Origin: Lingula anatina
Taxonomy: Eukaryota; Brachiopoda; Lingulata; Lingulida; Lingulidae
DNA: 64,000 nt
Direction: 5' to 3'
Assembly (NCBI RefSeq): GCF_001039355.2
Contig: NW_019774069.1
Location: forward strand, 871,746 to 935,745
A model generated the notes under the pieces. It saw only the letters and a program-made list of their open reading frames with translations. It searched no databases and was not told where the DNA came from. Every line of letters begins with the position of its first letter. Positions within the stretch are counted from its first letter, which is position 1. The position numbers and the translations under genes are program-made. Positions 22,315 through 34,430 of this stretch are shown in pieces.

Positions 22315-24900
22315 AACCTTCAGTATTATAGACAGTTTTCTTGATTATCAACTTCTTTTTTCTTGCATGTTTTTTTTTTTTTTTTTTTTTTTTTTTTAGG
22401 CCATCTTTGGCCAATGCATAGACAGATGGATGTTGGGTGGAGTATATCATTTCCAATGTCTTTATGAAAATTATTACATTCTTTATGATAAAACATATTT
22501 ACGAGGGACACCACACTGCCTGTGAATGTTTATAATAATAATATTATCATATATCTTTGTGATTGATTTGTGTCTGCTAACCAGAGGAATGCAGGCAATC
22601 CCACCTTAACTTGATATCTCAGCATGATTTCTGTTGGCAGATTTATAATACCCTGTGCTTGGTGTTTGCTTATTAGTTTACCAATAATTTTTTATGAAAT
22701 TGGTTAGCAAAGCAATACAGCGTATCTACTGAAAGTTATTTATTGCATTTCCCTCATTTAATATCAAAACACATTTTGTGTTTTCAGGGGAATGATAGCT
22801 GGCATTGTAGTAGGAATGGTTATTCTAGTGATAATTATTCTGATTGTTACATGCATCTGCAAGAGAAGGTTGGGCACTAGTCAAGCAGCAAGAGCCACAT
22901 ATACAACTAGTGGAGTAACCACAACAACTTATGCAGGTGTTAACATCAATCCATATGATTTATAAATTATTATGTAAAGACATTTAAGTATACATTTATA
23001 TGATCTAAAAACCTTTTCTGTAAAATGTCCATTTGTAGACTTTTTGGAAGAAATTGTGGCCATATAAGATATCAGTGGATTAAAATCAATCTGTTTCTGT
23101 GTTTAATGAAAAAAGCATTAACTAAGATGGTTTTTAGTAAAAATTGGTACTTGAAAAGGGTGTTTTAGAATTTTCTTATTAATACATAAGACCCCATTTC
23201 CGTAGATTTTAGATCAATCTATCCCTGTGGGGAGTCTCACTAGATTACTGTCAGCTTAGCCAGCTTAAGCATCTGTCCTGCCTACTAAAAGCTGTAAGGG
23301 GGTAATTAACTATGGTGCGCACTCGGCTGACTGCAATTTAACTTAAACCCCCAGGGAGTTCGGTCGATCTAAATCTTAATCTCTGGATCGATCTAAATCT
23401 CTGGGAATGCACCCCAAGTCTTTCACATCAGTCTCCTTCCCAAGTAACATAATCTAGATAATTGTGCTTTCCTGAAAGGATATAGTGCATGGGATTGGCA
23501 TTATCTCATAACATCTAGACCTGTATTCTTTTTTAAATAATATAACCTGTACTTATTTCAAAAAGCACCTCGCACCCTTTTATTGTAATAGGAATACTTG
23601 CAGTAATAAATTTATGTAAAGGAGAATCTGGGACTAGTGTCCTAGGGAGAATATAGATTATTTGCTATCATTTAAGTGACTTAAATGCTCTTCATAATGT
23701 ATTTGCTTAAGATTTTAGGTATAATTATATAAATGGGTAAATGTAACCTATGTACATGCACATTTACTGGTATCTGTTTGTTTGTTTTGTACATGTAGCA
23801 GGTCCTGGAGCAGGCACGACATATGGACCATCATTTCAAACTGGAACAACATACCAGACTGGAACAACATATGAATTACAGACAGCTGGTGGTTTTAACC
23901 AGGCAAATACGACAGCAGGCATGATGCCTCAACCAGGCTATAGGACACAGGGTCAGCCATACCCCCCTCCAGGTCCTGGTGTCACCCCATCAGCACCACC
24001 TGCTGGTAAGTAAGGGTACAGAAGTTGGTTTCATGCTGTGTTGAAGCTGCTTTGACAGTTAATGATCATGAGTTCTCATATTGGTTACTTCATTTTAAGG
24101 ATTTTATTATTATTAGAAAATTTACCTTTTAAGCTTTATTAAACAAAAAGTGTCACTTAATGCTCAGCAAACTTCAGTTATACGTGGAATTTATTCAGTT
24201 TTTAATATTTGAAAAATATTTTGTTTACATAATCNTATGGACCAACATTTCAAACTGGAACAACATACCAGACTGGAACAACATATGAATTACAGACAGC
24301 TGGTGGTTTTAACCAGGCAAATACGACAGCAGGCATGATGCCTCAACCAGGCTATAGGACACAGGGTCAGCCATACCCCCCTCCAGGTCCTGGTGTCACC
24401 CCATCAGCACCACCTGCTGGTAAGTAAGGGTACAGAAGTTGGTTTCATGCTGTGTTGAAGCTGCTTTGACAGTTAATGATCATGAGTTCTCATATTGGTT
24501 ACTTCATTTTAAGGGATTTTATTATTATTAGAAAATTTACCTTTTAAGCTTTATTAAACAAAAAGTGTCACTTAATGCTCAGCAAACTTCAGTTATACGT
24601 GGAATTTATTCAGTTTTTAATATTTGAAAAATATTTTGTTTACATAATCGGAAAGAAGAGAGCACATAGTCAAGTTTTTAATTTTTACATTCCAACTTTT
24701 AAGTATGTCAAAACATTGTGTAAAGTACTCGGAGAAATGTGCTAGGAATTTGGTATTGATTGTTTGCTTTTGAGCAATTCCACTTCTTTACCAGTTGAAC
24801 GGTACACTGTACTTTTTATCTCCTGCTTCCAGAGTCATCCTTTCCTTCACAACCTTATGCTCCACCACCATCATATGCAAGTGTTGTTGACAAGTCTTGA
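19027..24900 (+). CDS. Shisa-like single-pass membrane protein (complete, five exons, 211 aa)
   Basis: Exons are 19027-19084, 21951-22104, 22788-22936, 23799-24005 and 24833-24900. All have GT-AG junctions and matching phases, and the stop is TGA. Residues 1-19 form a hydrophobic signal peptide. The extracellular part has six cysteines spaced C-x16-C-x9-CC-x8-CC (residues 26-64), with YNEFFGQTDGGFDCP and GDYCCGDADSFYYCC, the Shisa pattern. One membrane helix (about 73-95, AGIVVGMVILVIIILIVTC) is followed by KRR. The cytoplasmic tail is rich in T, Q, G, P and Y and ends with PPPSY, a PPxY-type WW-binding motif, as in Shisa and WBP1/VOPP1-like proteins. Known members act in the ER, endosomes or at the plasma membrane on receptor trafficking. 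Which subfamily this is cannot be told here. Exon 4 is present twice in the assembly. Confidence 0.87.
20070..20172. repeat. GCAGTC palindromic family B, fragment
   Basis: The first half (CCCAGCTAGAACGGGAGCCC and on) is the reverse complement of the tail at 34430-34520. The second half (CACTGGAGCCCCAGACTGCA and on) matches the same tail in direct orientation. The unit is therefore a compound palindrome. It lies in intron 1 of the Shisa-like gene. Confidence 0.65.
20920..21062. mobile_element. MITE with about 33-bp TIRs and a 10-bp target duplication
   Basis: The ends ACCCTCTACCAGGGCGAGTG and its reverse complement form near-perfect inverted arms that extend through GATAGATTTTTTAA. AATGCTTAAC is duplicated directly outside (20920-20929 and 21053-21062). 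A TSD of 9-10 bp is typical of Mutator-like elements. It is about 122 bp, noncoding, and lies in Shisa-like intron 1. Confidence 0.8.
22232..22312. repeat. (TC)n(AC)n compound microsatellite
   Basis: A CT tract passes into an AC tract within Shisa-like intron 2. It is followed by a T run at about 22371-22398. Confidence 0.95.
23195..23415. mobile_element. Fold-back MITE family E, copy 2
   Basis: It shares GATCAATCTATCCC, GGGGAGTCT, ACTAGATTACTGTCAG, AAGGGGGTAATTAACT and CTCTGGGAATG with 55548-55755. The ends are imperfect inverted repeats. It lies in Shisa-like intron 3. Confidence 0.65.
24235..24422 (+). CDS. Redundant partial copy of Shisa-like exon 4
   Basis: The sequence after the single N at 24234 repeats 23821-24233, including the donor and the following intron, up to about 24648. 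The repeat begins inside exon 4 and lacks its acceptor, so it cannot be a spliced exon on its own. One coding base differs (TCA to ACA, Ser to Thr in YGPxFQTG), and there is a 1-base intron difference. It is best read as the second allele joined in series. Confidence 0.75.
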
Positions 24901-26575
24901 TGAGCAGGGGAGACATAATAGATGTAGTCGCCTTTGGAGGAAGAGAATGAAAGTGGAACGTTCACAAAAATGTATATTGTCATTCATTTGCTGTCAGTAC
25001 ATAACCTTGTTAGACATGAATTTGTAGTTCTTTTGTTTTTTTTTTCTAATACTATTTTATATATTATGTAATTTTACCAATATTATGTAATACAGTTTAT
25101 TCTGCTCGGTTGCAATATAATGGAATTAATACATATTTTATGAATTTTTGCTACATGTATTTAATATCAAACTTCTGATGTACAGGTGCATTATTTTTTT
25201 TAAAACCACAAAGCTACCGGGTAGTTGTATAGTTTACATTTATTCTACCTCTTCAGAGTATTTTTATTGACTGCTAATGGAGGCAGATAATCTGAAACAT
25301 TTGTTTTAAAAAAAAAGAAAAAGAAAAGAATAACTTCATCAATGTGTATGGAACTTTATAAAGTTGCTTGGTGCTATTTATAAGTTTCTCAAATACAGTA
25401 TGTATATCTTTTGATAACAGTGAAGGGTAGTACTTGTAAACAATTAGCTCTGTTCAACATTTATCTACCTGTACATACCATGATTCAATGACTTTATTTC
25501 CTGATGATGACTTATCGACTATGTATGGGTATGAAAACTTGAAGTACTACATAAAAAGAGTAGGTTTGCCCCTTTTCACATTGGATGTTCCACTTAAATA
25601 ATGCAGTCTGAACTCGAAATTGACTACTTAAAGGGATAACAATTAACTGTTCTTAAGATATACATATTTCACAATAAATACATTGTAAACAACTCTAAGA
25701 AATATTATAAATTCTATTTTACCACCAAAACGGCAGTTAACACAATTATTCTGGAATTTGTGCTTGCCATCACATATAAAATGTGTCAGGAAAGCATGAT
25801 GTGCTTGAGACAAAGTTGTAAAGTAGTCAGACAGGTTTGGGTTGAGATAAAGCTACCAAAAAACAAAAGAAGTTGGTTCATCATTAATTAAGACAAACTT
25901 CTACCTAGTAGTAAACTGCTGCTCTCCCAATAATGTTTGTTTAAATACACAGGAACACGGGTGAACAACCAAGGGAAATTATAGTAATTACTGGGTACAA
26001 TCTCATGAAATTGAGCAGGTGATTTTTGCTTATTTCAACATTTGTGGAAAGGTTTCAGAAATTGTAAGAAATTCATTGCATGGACTATATTGTGAGGATA
26101 ATTTGCTCTTGAGTCCAAGTTGAAATTAAGGTGAAAGTAAATATTGAATATGATGTGTAATACTACATGGTTTAAAAATACTGTAGAAATGTATAAAGCT
26201 CAATAATTGTAAAGAGAATGCATGATTTACTGAGTACATGGAGAAAAACACACATGCATACACTTGCTAATTTCAGCATACGAGTACACAGGGATATGTT
26301 GTTTATTAATTAAACCAATGCTTATGCATTTTTTTAGCCAAAGGCATACACTTCCTTTCATTAGATGTATTTTAAGTTGAAACATTTACTAACCTGAGTG
26401 GTGCATTGTACTCTGCATAGGTTGCCTTCTGCATTTGGGCAGGCTAATATAATAGCCTTAATGTTATTGGCAAGTCACTTTTGCACTTAGGGAAACTTGT
26501 ATTATAGATACTGCTTACTAGTTTGGCTGTATAGAATACCCTTCTTGCAGTCTGATGGTTCAACATTATTTTCAG
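24901..26575. other. Shisa-like 3' UTR and downstream intergenic DNA
   Basis: The sequence is AT-rich with no gene I can support. It must contain the 3' UTR of the Shisa-like transcript, but no strong AATAAA plus GT-rich site stands out close to the stop. A family D repeat lies at 25625-25765. Confidence 0.5.
25625..25765 (+). repeat. Dispersed repeat family D, partial copy
   Basis: It matches the first 140 bp of the copy at 7710-8060 (AAAGGGATAACAA, TTTCACAATAAATACATTG, GGCAGTT). It lies downstream of the Shisa-like gene. An AATAAA word inside it could serve as a polyadenylation signal, but that is speculative. Confidence 0.5.
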
Positions 26576-27240
26576 TCTTATACCCTAGTCACACTAGAGG
26601 CAGAATGTGCTAGAATATCATCGGAATGGAAATTCTTTGTATATTCCTGGATATTTGAAGTGCATTCTAATAATTCTGAGTGCATTCCAAATATATGGGC
26701 CCATTCTTGTGTCTGGTCTGAATGTTTTGCTCATGCTCTAAACTTTCAAAATGCATTCCAAGTGGAGAAATATTGAATGGCATTTGAGGTGTGTTCTAAC
26801 TGCACTATTAGTGCATTGTTAATATTCTTACAGCATTCCGACAGCATTCGAAACATTCTTATCACATTTGAGGGAGAACTGAAATGGCAAGACACTTCAA
26901 ATCCTGCCAGAATGTTTTGCATGTGCCTCAAATAAGCCGGAATGCAATTTGAATGCATCTTGATTGGTGCATAAATCATATTTCGTCCAGCAATGGAAAA
27001 ACACTCGTACGACATTTGAAATACATGTATATTCTAAATATTCTGACTGCATTCAGCCAGCATTTTCAATATTACACGTTCCAACTGCATTTGAGCTGAT
27101 TTGAGTGCTAAAACACCCGAAATGTGCACGAATCATTCAAGGCGGGTTTGAAGCAGATTCTGAGTATTCTTACAGGAATTTAGGTCAGTTTGAAATTTCC
27201 TCCAGAACGTGAAAATTCTTTATTCTGGCTATTTCTGCTT
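26576..27240. repeat. GCATTC/GAATGC-rich repeat tract
   Basis: About 660 bp holds at least eight exact GCATTC or GAATGC hexamers and many one-off forms (CATTTGA, ATTCTTAC) at irregular spacing on both strands. It starts with CCCTAGTCACACTAG. This looks like the inside of a word-rich MITE. Open frames here are not gene-like. Confidence 0.5.
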
Positions 27241-28121
27241 GGTTATTGCGGATTTGGAATAAGTTTGACGGGGCTTTACGGTACTACAGGTAACGGATTA
27301 TGTCAGAGGACAACGCACCACTAACGCGTTGGGTGATTAAAAAATTCGTCTAATACCTAACTACGCCCCCCTTTTATGAATGGTCGCNATCACTGTTGGA
27401 TGCCTGAAATGGTAGACATTTTAAGTGTTGTTAAGAATATTGTAACCCTTTATTATTATTATCCAGATACAGTAAATGAGGTTTTCCCTGCATCTTATTA
27501 TTCCATAATGCATCTATCTTTGTGCTGATTTAAAACAATAAAAAACCTCCAAAAATATAAAATATAGCATTTATGTATAATCATTGGCAACTCAATCAAA
27601 GCTTTAATTGTCATTTTAACACCTTTCTATTTTATGGAGAGGTAGCAATTAGTATGGGGCATAACGTCATCCCTGAACAAGATTTTTATCATGAAAAATG
27701 GCAGAGTTGACCACGAATGTATGAGCCACAATCCAGTGCTGTCATTTTGGTTTAAGTGGTTTTATTATGGAGCTATGAGCCCCTAATTACAGATTTTCAT
27801 TAAACAAAGGCATTATTTTGCTTTATCAATGATTAAATCTTTAAAATCTTTTTAGAAAAATTGCTGGCAGTTTTTGAATGCTAAATGTTATCATTAAATC
27901 GGTGTTAAAACTGTGATTGTGGGTGCTCAGGTAAAAGAAATTTGAGAAAGTTTTTACCCCAAAATCACAACTATGACATTACCCGTAAAATGACATATGT
28001 TAAAATGATAATCAATTTAGTCACTGAACACTGAAGATTTATTTATTACCCAGAAGAATGCATGTAAGGCAGTAAATAAGGAATTTTGGGTGAAGGGTGA
28101 CAATATCCTTAATTAAAATGA

Positions 28122-28290
28122 TTCAGACTATATTGAACCTTCAGACTAATGAACCTTGGGACCAATGAAGCTTTGGACTTATAAACCTTCCAACCAATGA
28201 ATCTTCAATGTTCAGACTGTAGAAGCTTCAGACCAATGAACCCTTTTGAAACAGATGAAAATTCTATTAATTTTCAGACCAATTGATGAA
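28122..28290. repeat. Diverged 16-bp minisatellite (TTCAGACCAATGAACC)
   Basis: At least seven imperfect units follow each other from 28122 to 28242 (for example TTCAGACTAATGAACC, TTGGGACCAATGAAGC, TTCAGACCAATGAACC), with stray units to about 28290. It is noncoding. Confidence 0.75.
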
Positions 28291-30540
28291 CCTTTGGACT
28301 ATATAGAGGCCTCGCCATGTGAATGCTAATTTTTATAGTATTAGTCATTTATGATTTGATGTTTTGGGCATATTAGCACACCAGTTGAACTCATAATACT
28401 CTGGCTATAAATATCAGATTGTATTGTGGTATAATACAAATTTATAGATATATACTGTTTAACTCTGATTTATCCGGTTTATCCCTAAAATTGCTCTTGT
28501 TTAATTAGTTTTCTTAAACCTGTGCTGTCTAAGATGATCAGTGCCTGTGGCGTCCGTGTCAGTTTTTTAAATGATGTTTCTCTTTCAATTCCAATCAATT
28601 TCTATAAACAAAAAGCTAACACAAATATGTTACTAACACTTTTTTCTAACCATTAAAATTCCATAGAAAACAACCACTCTAAGGGTATTACCCCAGTATA
28701 TTGGTCTCCTAATGCATTTACGTAGGTTGTGTAGTTTTTTATAAACTTTTTCCTTTAGCTTTGAATAAAAAAAAATAGAAATTTATTCTTGTTCTTCTGT
28801 CATGTTATTGTATAAAGTCCTTAGACATGTAACTAAAAGGTCACAGTAGAGAATAGATAAATCGCACATATTTTTGGTTATATAGCATATTAGTCATAGG
28901 TTAAGGTGCCTTAATTAATTACTTCTAGGTAGTTTCATATTTACATTCATTTTCAAGTGCATTGAAACACTAACTGTAATATTAGTAAAAAGTTTATATT
29001 TACCATTGTGTGCCAATTGTAGGGTTCAAATGTTTGACATGAACTGCTAAAAAAATATAAAAGAAATAATGTATACCCAGTAACAAGAACACACAACAGC
29101 TGCGTATCAGATTCATGTTAGCATTTCCTTCTTGACTTCAAGGATACTCTTATTGATACATTTGTTCTTAGGCACTTCCATTAGTTTTTTTCTTTTTCCA
29201 TCTGACTTAGAAGAACAGATTAACCTTGACCTTAATTCTTTGTTCAAAGAAAGAAAAATGTACTTCTATGCATATTCCACTTGAATTATATATATTTGCA
29301 GGTTTTAACAGCAAAGAATTGCAGTCAAAATGTTTCACTGAAATGATATGTGAAAAGAGAAAATACGTTTCACAGTGGTGGATTCGGTTTCTGAAAAATG
29401 TATCACACCAATATTCCTTTCTAGAAATTAGAATTTTGACTAGCTGAATCTTAGTTCTAAACAGGACCAAATGGCATCGTTTGCCCTCCAAAACACCAAA
29501 AATTTTTTGAGGCTCTTGAGCAGGCCCAAACCTCACGCCAAGGGGACGATGGTCTGCTTCTCATCCGAGGCTTGTCGTTTCAGTCCCCCCCTTCAAATAA
29601 TCCTGGAACCGCCCCTGTTTCAACATGTTTCTGCAAACAGATGCCCAAATTCATTATGATTCTTTACCAGGTTATTAAAATTTGTTTAATGATTTATTAT
29701 ATGTGTAAAGTTAACCTTAGAACCTCTACATGTAAGTTTCGCTACTAAGGCATATTTGTTATTTTTTAAATAAATAAATGTGTTCTTATTATTACTTATG
29801 AAAGTGTTACTTTTTTTCTTTCCTCCACTGCACCTCTACTTTAAAATCACATTACGTGCGTACTGCTTCCTTTGCTTTGAATGATAACAATATTACATTC
29901 AACAGAGTAGATTAGTAAGTCTCTGTGCTTGACAGGTGGTTTCCATAAAAAGCCGGACTATTTAGAGACTATTTTTGTTTCACAAGTTAATGACCTTTGG
30001 GACCCTATGGGGATTTAACGACATTAGTTTTGATTATATAAACCAATTTTGATCGGATTTTTTCTTTATGGTGAACTAGTATGTCCCAGTAAGATCGTAT
30101 TATGTCGTTATCAGGTTTATGCACCCAGTTTTTATGCCATCATGTAGCNCTGATTCTGATTCTGTTTCACAAGTTAATGACCTTTGGGACCCTATGGGGA
30201 TTTAACGACATTAGTTTTGATTATATAAACCAATTTTGATCGGATTTTTTCTTTATGGTGAACTAGTATGTCCCTGTAAGATCGTATTATGTCGTTATCA
30301 AGTTTATGCACCCATTTTTATGCCATCATGTAGCGTTTTTACGACAATCCTTTTCTAGCTGACAGCCGTGCGGTAACTGCGCAAAACCATGCAGTTATAT
30401 CTGGCTATTTTAGCGAAATGCGTTATTTAATAGGTGATAACAAATTTTTTTTATCCGTTTTATCTGCACGTTTCTACGAACAACAAGGTTAAAGGGTCAA
30501 ATAGGGTTTTCAGATAGACAACGCCCCCGTTTTCACAGAA
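28291..30540. other. Intergenic stretch with a short unmerged duplicate
   Basis: No supportable gene was found. 29965-30148 is repeated at 30161-30336 after the single N at 30149, with a few base changes. A GAACCGCCCCTG motif near 29605 resembles the end of a common DNA element. Confidence 0.5.
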
Positions 30541-30555
30541 ATCACATGACTAATC

Positions 30556-30601
30556 GAAAACGAAACTAGTTGGAATTTCCGATGCCAAGTAGTATATAAA
30601 C
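30556..30601 (+). promoter_or_regulatory. ISRE + NF-kB-like site + TATA box cluster
   Basis: GAAAACGAAACT at 30556-30567 is an exact match to the interferon-stimulated response element GAAANNGAAACT, which IRF factors bind. GGAATTTCC at 30572-30580 matches a 9-bp kappa-B site. TATATAAAC at 30593-30601 is a TATA box in the same orientation. The three sites fall within 46 bp in the order expected of an inducible promoter. A start near 30625-30630 would give a short leader with ATGs at about 30645 and 30706 and a possible donor after 30745 (TATAG then GTAGAA). The controlled transcript is unknown; the downstream sacsin-like gene is the nearest recognised gene on this strand. Confidence 0.4.
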
Positions 30602-32594
30602 GGATGTGGGGGGCGGACTTTCTACATATCACGTCCAGACAGCTGCATGACAGAAACCGGTGTGGTCGCAGAGTGACACAAGCACAAAGAAAGGCAACGT
30701 TTCCATGAAGATTTCTTTCCTTGGTACCTGTGGGCAAATATATAGGTAGAAGTACGTTTTATTATAGATGATACACTGCCGAGCGATATTTCAGAACACC
30801 TCGAAGTCTGCAAGGCAGGGTGGGGCATAGCACGAAAATTCATGTGTGCTAAGGAAGTAATTGCCAAATTTATACTCTCATCACATAACAGGGGGGTAAC
30901 TAGACCTGCAAAAATTGTATGCACATATTTTAAAAAATTACAAGCACATACAGCAAAATGTAGACTTACGCAAAACATGAAGGACAGCGTAATCACAGCA
31001 AATGTACCTCATATAGTAGCTTAGTTTCCATTAATAATAAAATCATCATTTAAGTCAAAAATATTCTCGCGATTTAATAACTATTCTAATTTACCCAGAA
31101 CGGTATATTTATTTTAAAGGCGGTTAACTGAAATATAGTTTTATGATTTGTGTGTGAAAATTGCCCATGTCACCCTGTTAGTTTGGAGGTCTAAGCTGGA
31201 TCAAGTCCGTGTTAAAATTCCTATGAAGTTGTGCAGGAAAATTTCTTCCTTTCTTTCTCTAGCTCCTCGATAAACCTGGTGTTCAGATTTTATCTAGTAC
31301 TCCCAGGTCTACGGGAGCTGCTCTTTGTAACTAACGCACAGGTAGATTTTTACCTGAGATAACTGGAGTAAAGCTTAGATAGAGAGTGCGTTCGATACAA
31401 GCAAGACAAATTGAATGCCATTTAACCCTCTAATTAAGAGGTAAAGGAAGTTCCAGTTAGATGGATGATTAAGATAGGACTTGTAAAGGTAACGGGCATT
31501 GTTTACCTCAGTTTAATAAAAGTATGCAAGACGGAGTGTCAGCGGTTTAATAAAATAAATTGAATTTCACAAATAACATGGACCTCATATGCAATAATCA
31601 ACATTTCCCTTAACTCATTCAAATGCAGTGTTTTATACAACTTGGGATAACCATGATTAAATGCTTGTTAAAGAATTGACTAGACGGGAAATGGTTTTAC
31701 ACAGCTTCACGAGGATTTAGACCCCTCGGGTAAGAGATTTGAATGAGTATAAACTTTTATCAGAAGCCAGAGAAGTCATCTTACAGGTAGACAATGCAGC
31801 TCAGTTTAACAGCTAAGCACGCTCTATTCTCCAGTGGCTCGATTGTCGTCATCAGACCACGTGACAACGTAGCTCATTAACTCTCAGGCCGAGCAAATAG
31901 GACGTTTTTTAAAGCCAAAAATTTACAAAATGAGCTTTTAATTTGTGTATTTGGATAAAGATATCGTTAGTTGGGCATGTTTTCTGAAGAATATGTTCCG
32001 TTCAGGCCATTCTCACGGCATGAAGCAAACCCTTTAAAGTATTATGTAACATTGCATCACAATTGTGCATTTTTTTCTGTGTAATGTCTGAACATTTGTC
32101 AGCTTTGCTGCCTTGTTTCCTGTATGGCGTCTGTATATTTGCCAGTATATTTATATTTATCATGTGTTTTAACTTACAAGAATGATTCTTAGGATTGACA
32201 TTCAGCTCAAATTAAAAAAAAGGCTCTTTTAGATTATCATTTTTTATTGAATTTATCCAATTTTTTTGTGAAATTTCCATTTTTCTCATCCTAGCATACT
32301 CAAAGTGTAAACTTGAAATGATCTCTTATGGGCCTGAAGCCTTATGCTTATAACACATTTTGCTAACATTGTACATAATTAAAATTATGTGTGCGTGACA
32401 GGAACCGCGCGCCACAGGGATCATTGTAGTCCTCTGCTGTTTCCAGCATATGGCACTGCTAGGTGTAGATGATGTATAGGGTGTGCATATAAAATGGCCA
32501 TTTGAAGCGTGCACTGCTTTGTGACAAACTAAAAAGGTGGCTGAAGCACAGAAATGCGTCAACTGTAGGCAAGAAAACAGCTATTTGGACAGAA

Positions 32595-32890
32595 ATCGAG
32601 CTTGGCAGCCCCCTTAGCAGTCTGCTTGGCAGTCCCCCTGGCAGTCTTAATTTGCATATTTGGAACGCACTGCCAGGGGGACTGCCGAGGCAAGGCAGTC
32701 CCCCTGGCAGTCTGCTTTGGCAGTCCCCCTGGCAGTCTGCTTGGCAGCCCCCCTAGCAGTCTTAATTTGCATTTTTGGAACGCGCTGCCAGGGGGACTGC
32801 CAAGGCAAGGCAGTCCCCCTGGCAGTCTGCTTTGGCAGCCCCCCTAGCAGTCTGCTTGGCAGTCTACTCTGCAGTCTCCTTAGCAGTTTG
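32595..32890. repeat. Palindromic GCAGTCCCCCTGGCAG tandem repeat (family B)
   Basis: Units of about 115 bp contain perfect inverted repeats of 17 bp: CTGCCAGGGGGACTGCC at 32670-32686 with its complement at 32694-32710, and again 32785-32801 with 32809-32825. Each has a 7-nt loop. Single GCAGTC units flank them. Open frames on both strands are composition artefacts. Confidence 0.85.
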
Positions 32891-34227
32891 CTTAGCAAAA
32901 TAAAATTTGGCAAAATCTTTTTATTTATTTATTTTTTTTTTTAAGTCATACATGTATATATTCAAACAATAATTACATTTATCAAAAGGAATCTGGAAAT
33001 AATCTTTCTCCCAAGTATGTGTGTAAGTTCAAATCTAAATACAAAATTTCCCCTTGATCACAAAATGTATGTTATCTGTTCCATTTATATCTAACATATT
33101 GGTTTATTTCTCTCTATACTATTTAGTTCAGTTTACTATTTTATATATTTTTATTTTTCTACAAAGCCCATATTAGCAGAGGGCTGGGAATTCTACTGTA
33201 CGTTATTTAATCATTCCAAAAACTCTGTCACAGAATTCACTGGCCAGGATTCAATACAGCGATACAGACACATAAGAGCTATATTTCAAGTAATTTTTAA
33301 GGTTAATGTGGGCAAGTTATACACTAATACAATTTTTAAAGTGTACATACCAAAGGAAAAAAGGCTCATTTCATTTAAACTTTGTATTTTTAACACATTG
33401 TATGATGATGAAAAGTACAAAGATCGATGTTTTAAAAGGTACTATCCTCATCTGTGAATCATTGTCTATATTCATGTCAAAAACTACAAAGTTTGAAATA
33501 ATATTATAATTGACAAGGACCAAAATGGTTAAATGCAAACCTTTTTCTAGCCTAATAGCAATTTCAAGTACTTTTAAAAACCACAAACAGAATTAAAAGT
33601 GCTGGGCTAAAATTGAACACTTCTCAAGGCTCTATGGATCCTGGTGCATCAGTAAACTATACATGTAGAAAAATACAAAATCAAAAGGACTTGCATGCTC
33701 ACTTCTTATCTTGTCTCTGTCTCTCTTCATTTTTCTTTCTACATGCATTTCCTAAAAATGTCTTCTAGCTTTTTCAATCCAGAAATCAATGTTTTCAGAT
33801 TTCTTGCCTCTTCCTTAGCACATTCCTGACCTAGCTTCTGGCTTAGATTTTTTAATTAATTAGCTCAACGGTTATGTACTACTGCCTGTGCTGTATAGTT
33901 ATTTGACCTCATTGGGCAAGCTGTAGGTGAACTGTTTATATCAAACTGACAGATAAGATAAACATGCCCCTGGCTTGAAATGAATTTGGTTTTGAAAGTT
34001 ACCAGTTAATTTTAATCACAAGTCCAACTTAAATTGATGCTAACTGTGAGGTTTAAAATTTATATATTATGCAATTGTATAATTACATTTATCAAAAGGA
34101 ATCTGGAAATAATCTTTCTCCCAAGACTTCTCATAAGACTTCAATCATTTCAATGAAAATAACAGCAATAATAAAGGATATTTTCACAGCATTATTTAAA
34201 AAATATAAATCTAAAAAATATTTAAGT

Positions 34228-34430
34228 TATTGCAGCCCCCTTTGCAGTCCCCTGCAAAATGTTGAATTTATTGCAGCCCCCTTTGCAGTCTCCTGCAATA
34301 TGTTGAAGTTATTGCAGACCCCTTTGCAGTCTCCTGCAAAAATGTTTAAGTTATTGCAGCCCCCTTTGCAGTCTTCTGCAAAAATGTTTAAGTTATTGCA
34401 GCCCTCTTTGCAGTCTGCCTGCTCAAGGAG
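34228..34430. repeat. 41-42 bp minisatellite with a hairpin in each unit, short allele
   Basis: About five units contain TTTGCAGTCTCCTGCAAA or close forms, a perfect 7-bp stem with a 4-nt loop, separated by ATGTTTAAGTTATTGCAGCC-type spacers. The array passes into the GC-rich family B tail (34430-34530). Confidence 0.85.

Noticed and set aside
22214-22514. Minus-strand frames with poly-K and RERERE runs
   Set aside because: They come from the T run and the (TC)n(AC)n microsatellite in Shisa-like intron 2.
30622-30996. 124-codon minus-strand frame
   Set aside because: No recognisable domain. It overlaps the plus-strand promoter cluster and a shorter plus frame, so it is likely chance.
32602-32944. 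Proline/leucine-rich frames on both strands at the GCAGTC palindromes
   Set aside because: They are translations of a palindromic GC-rich repeat open in several frames.
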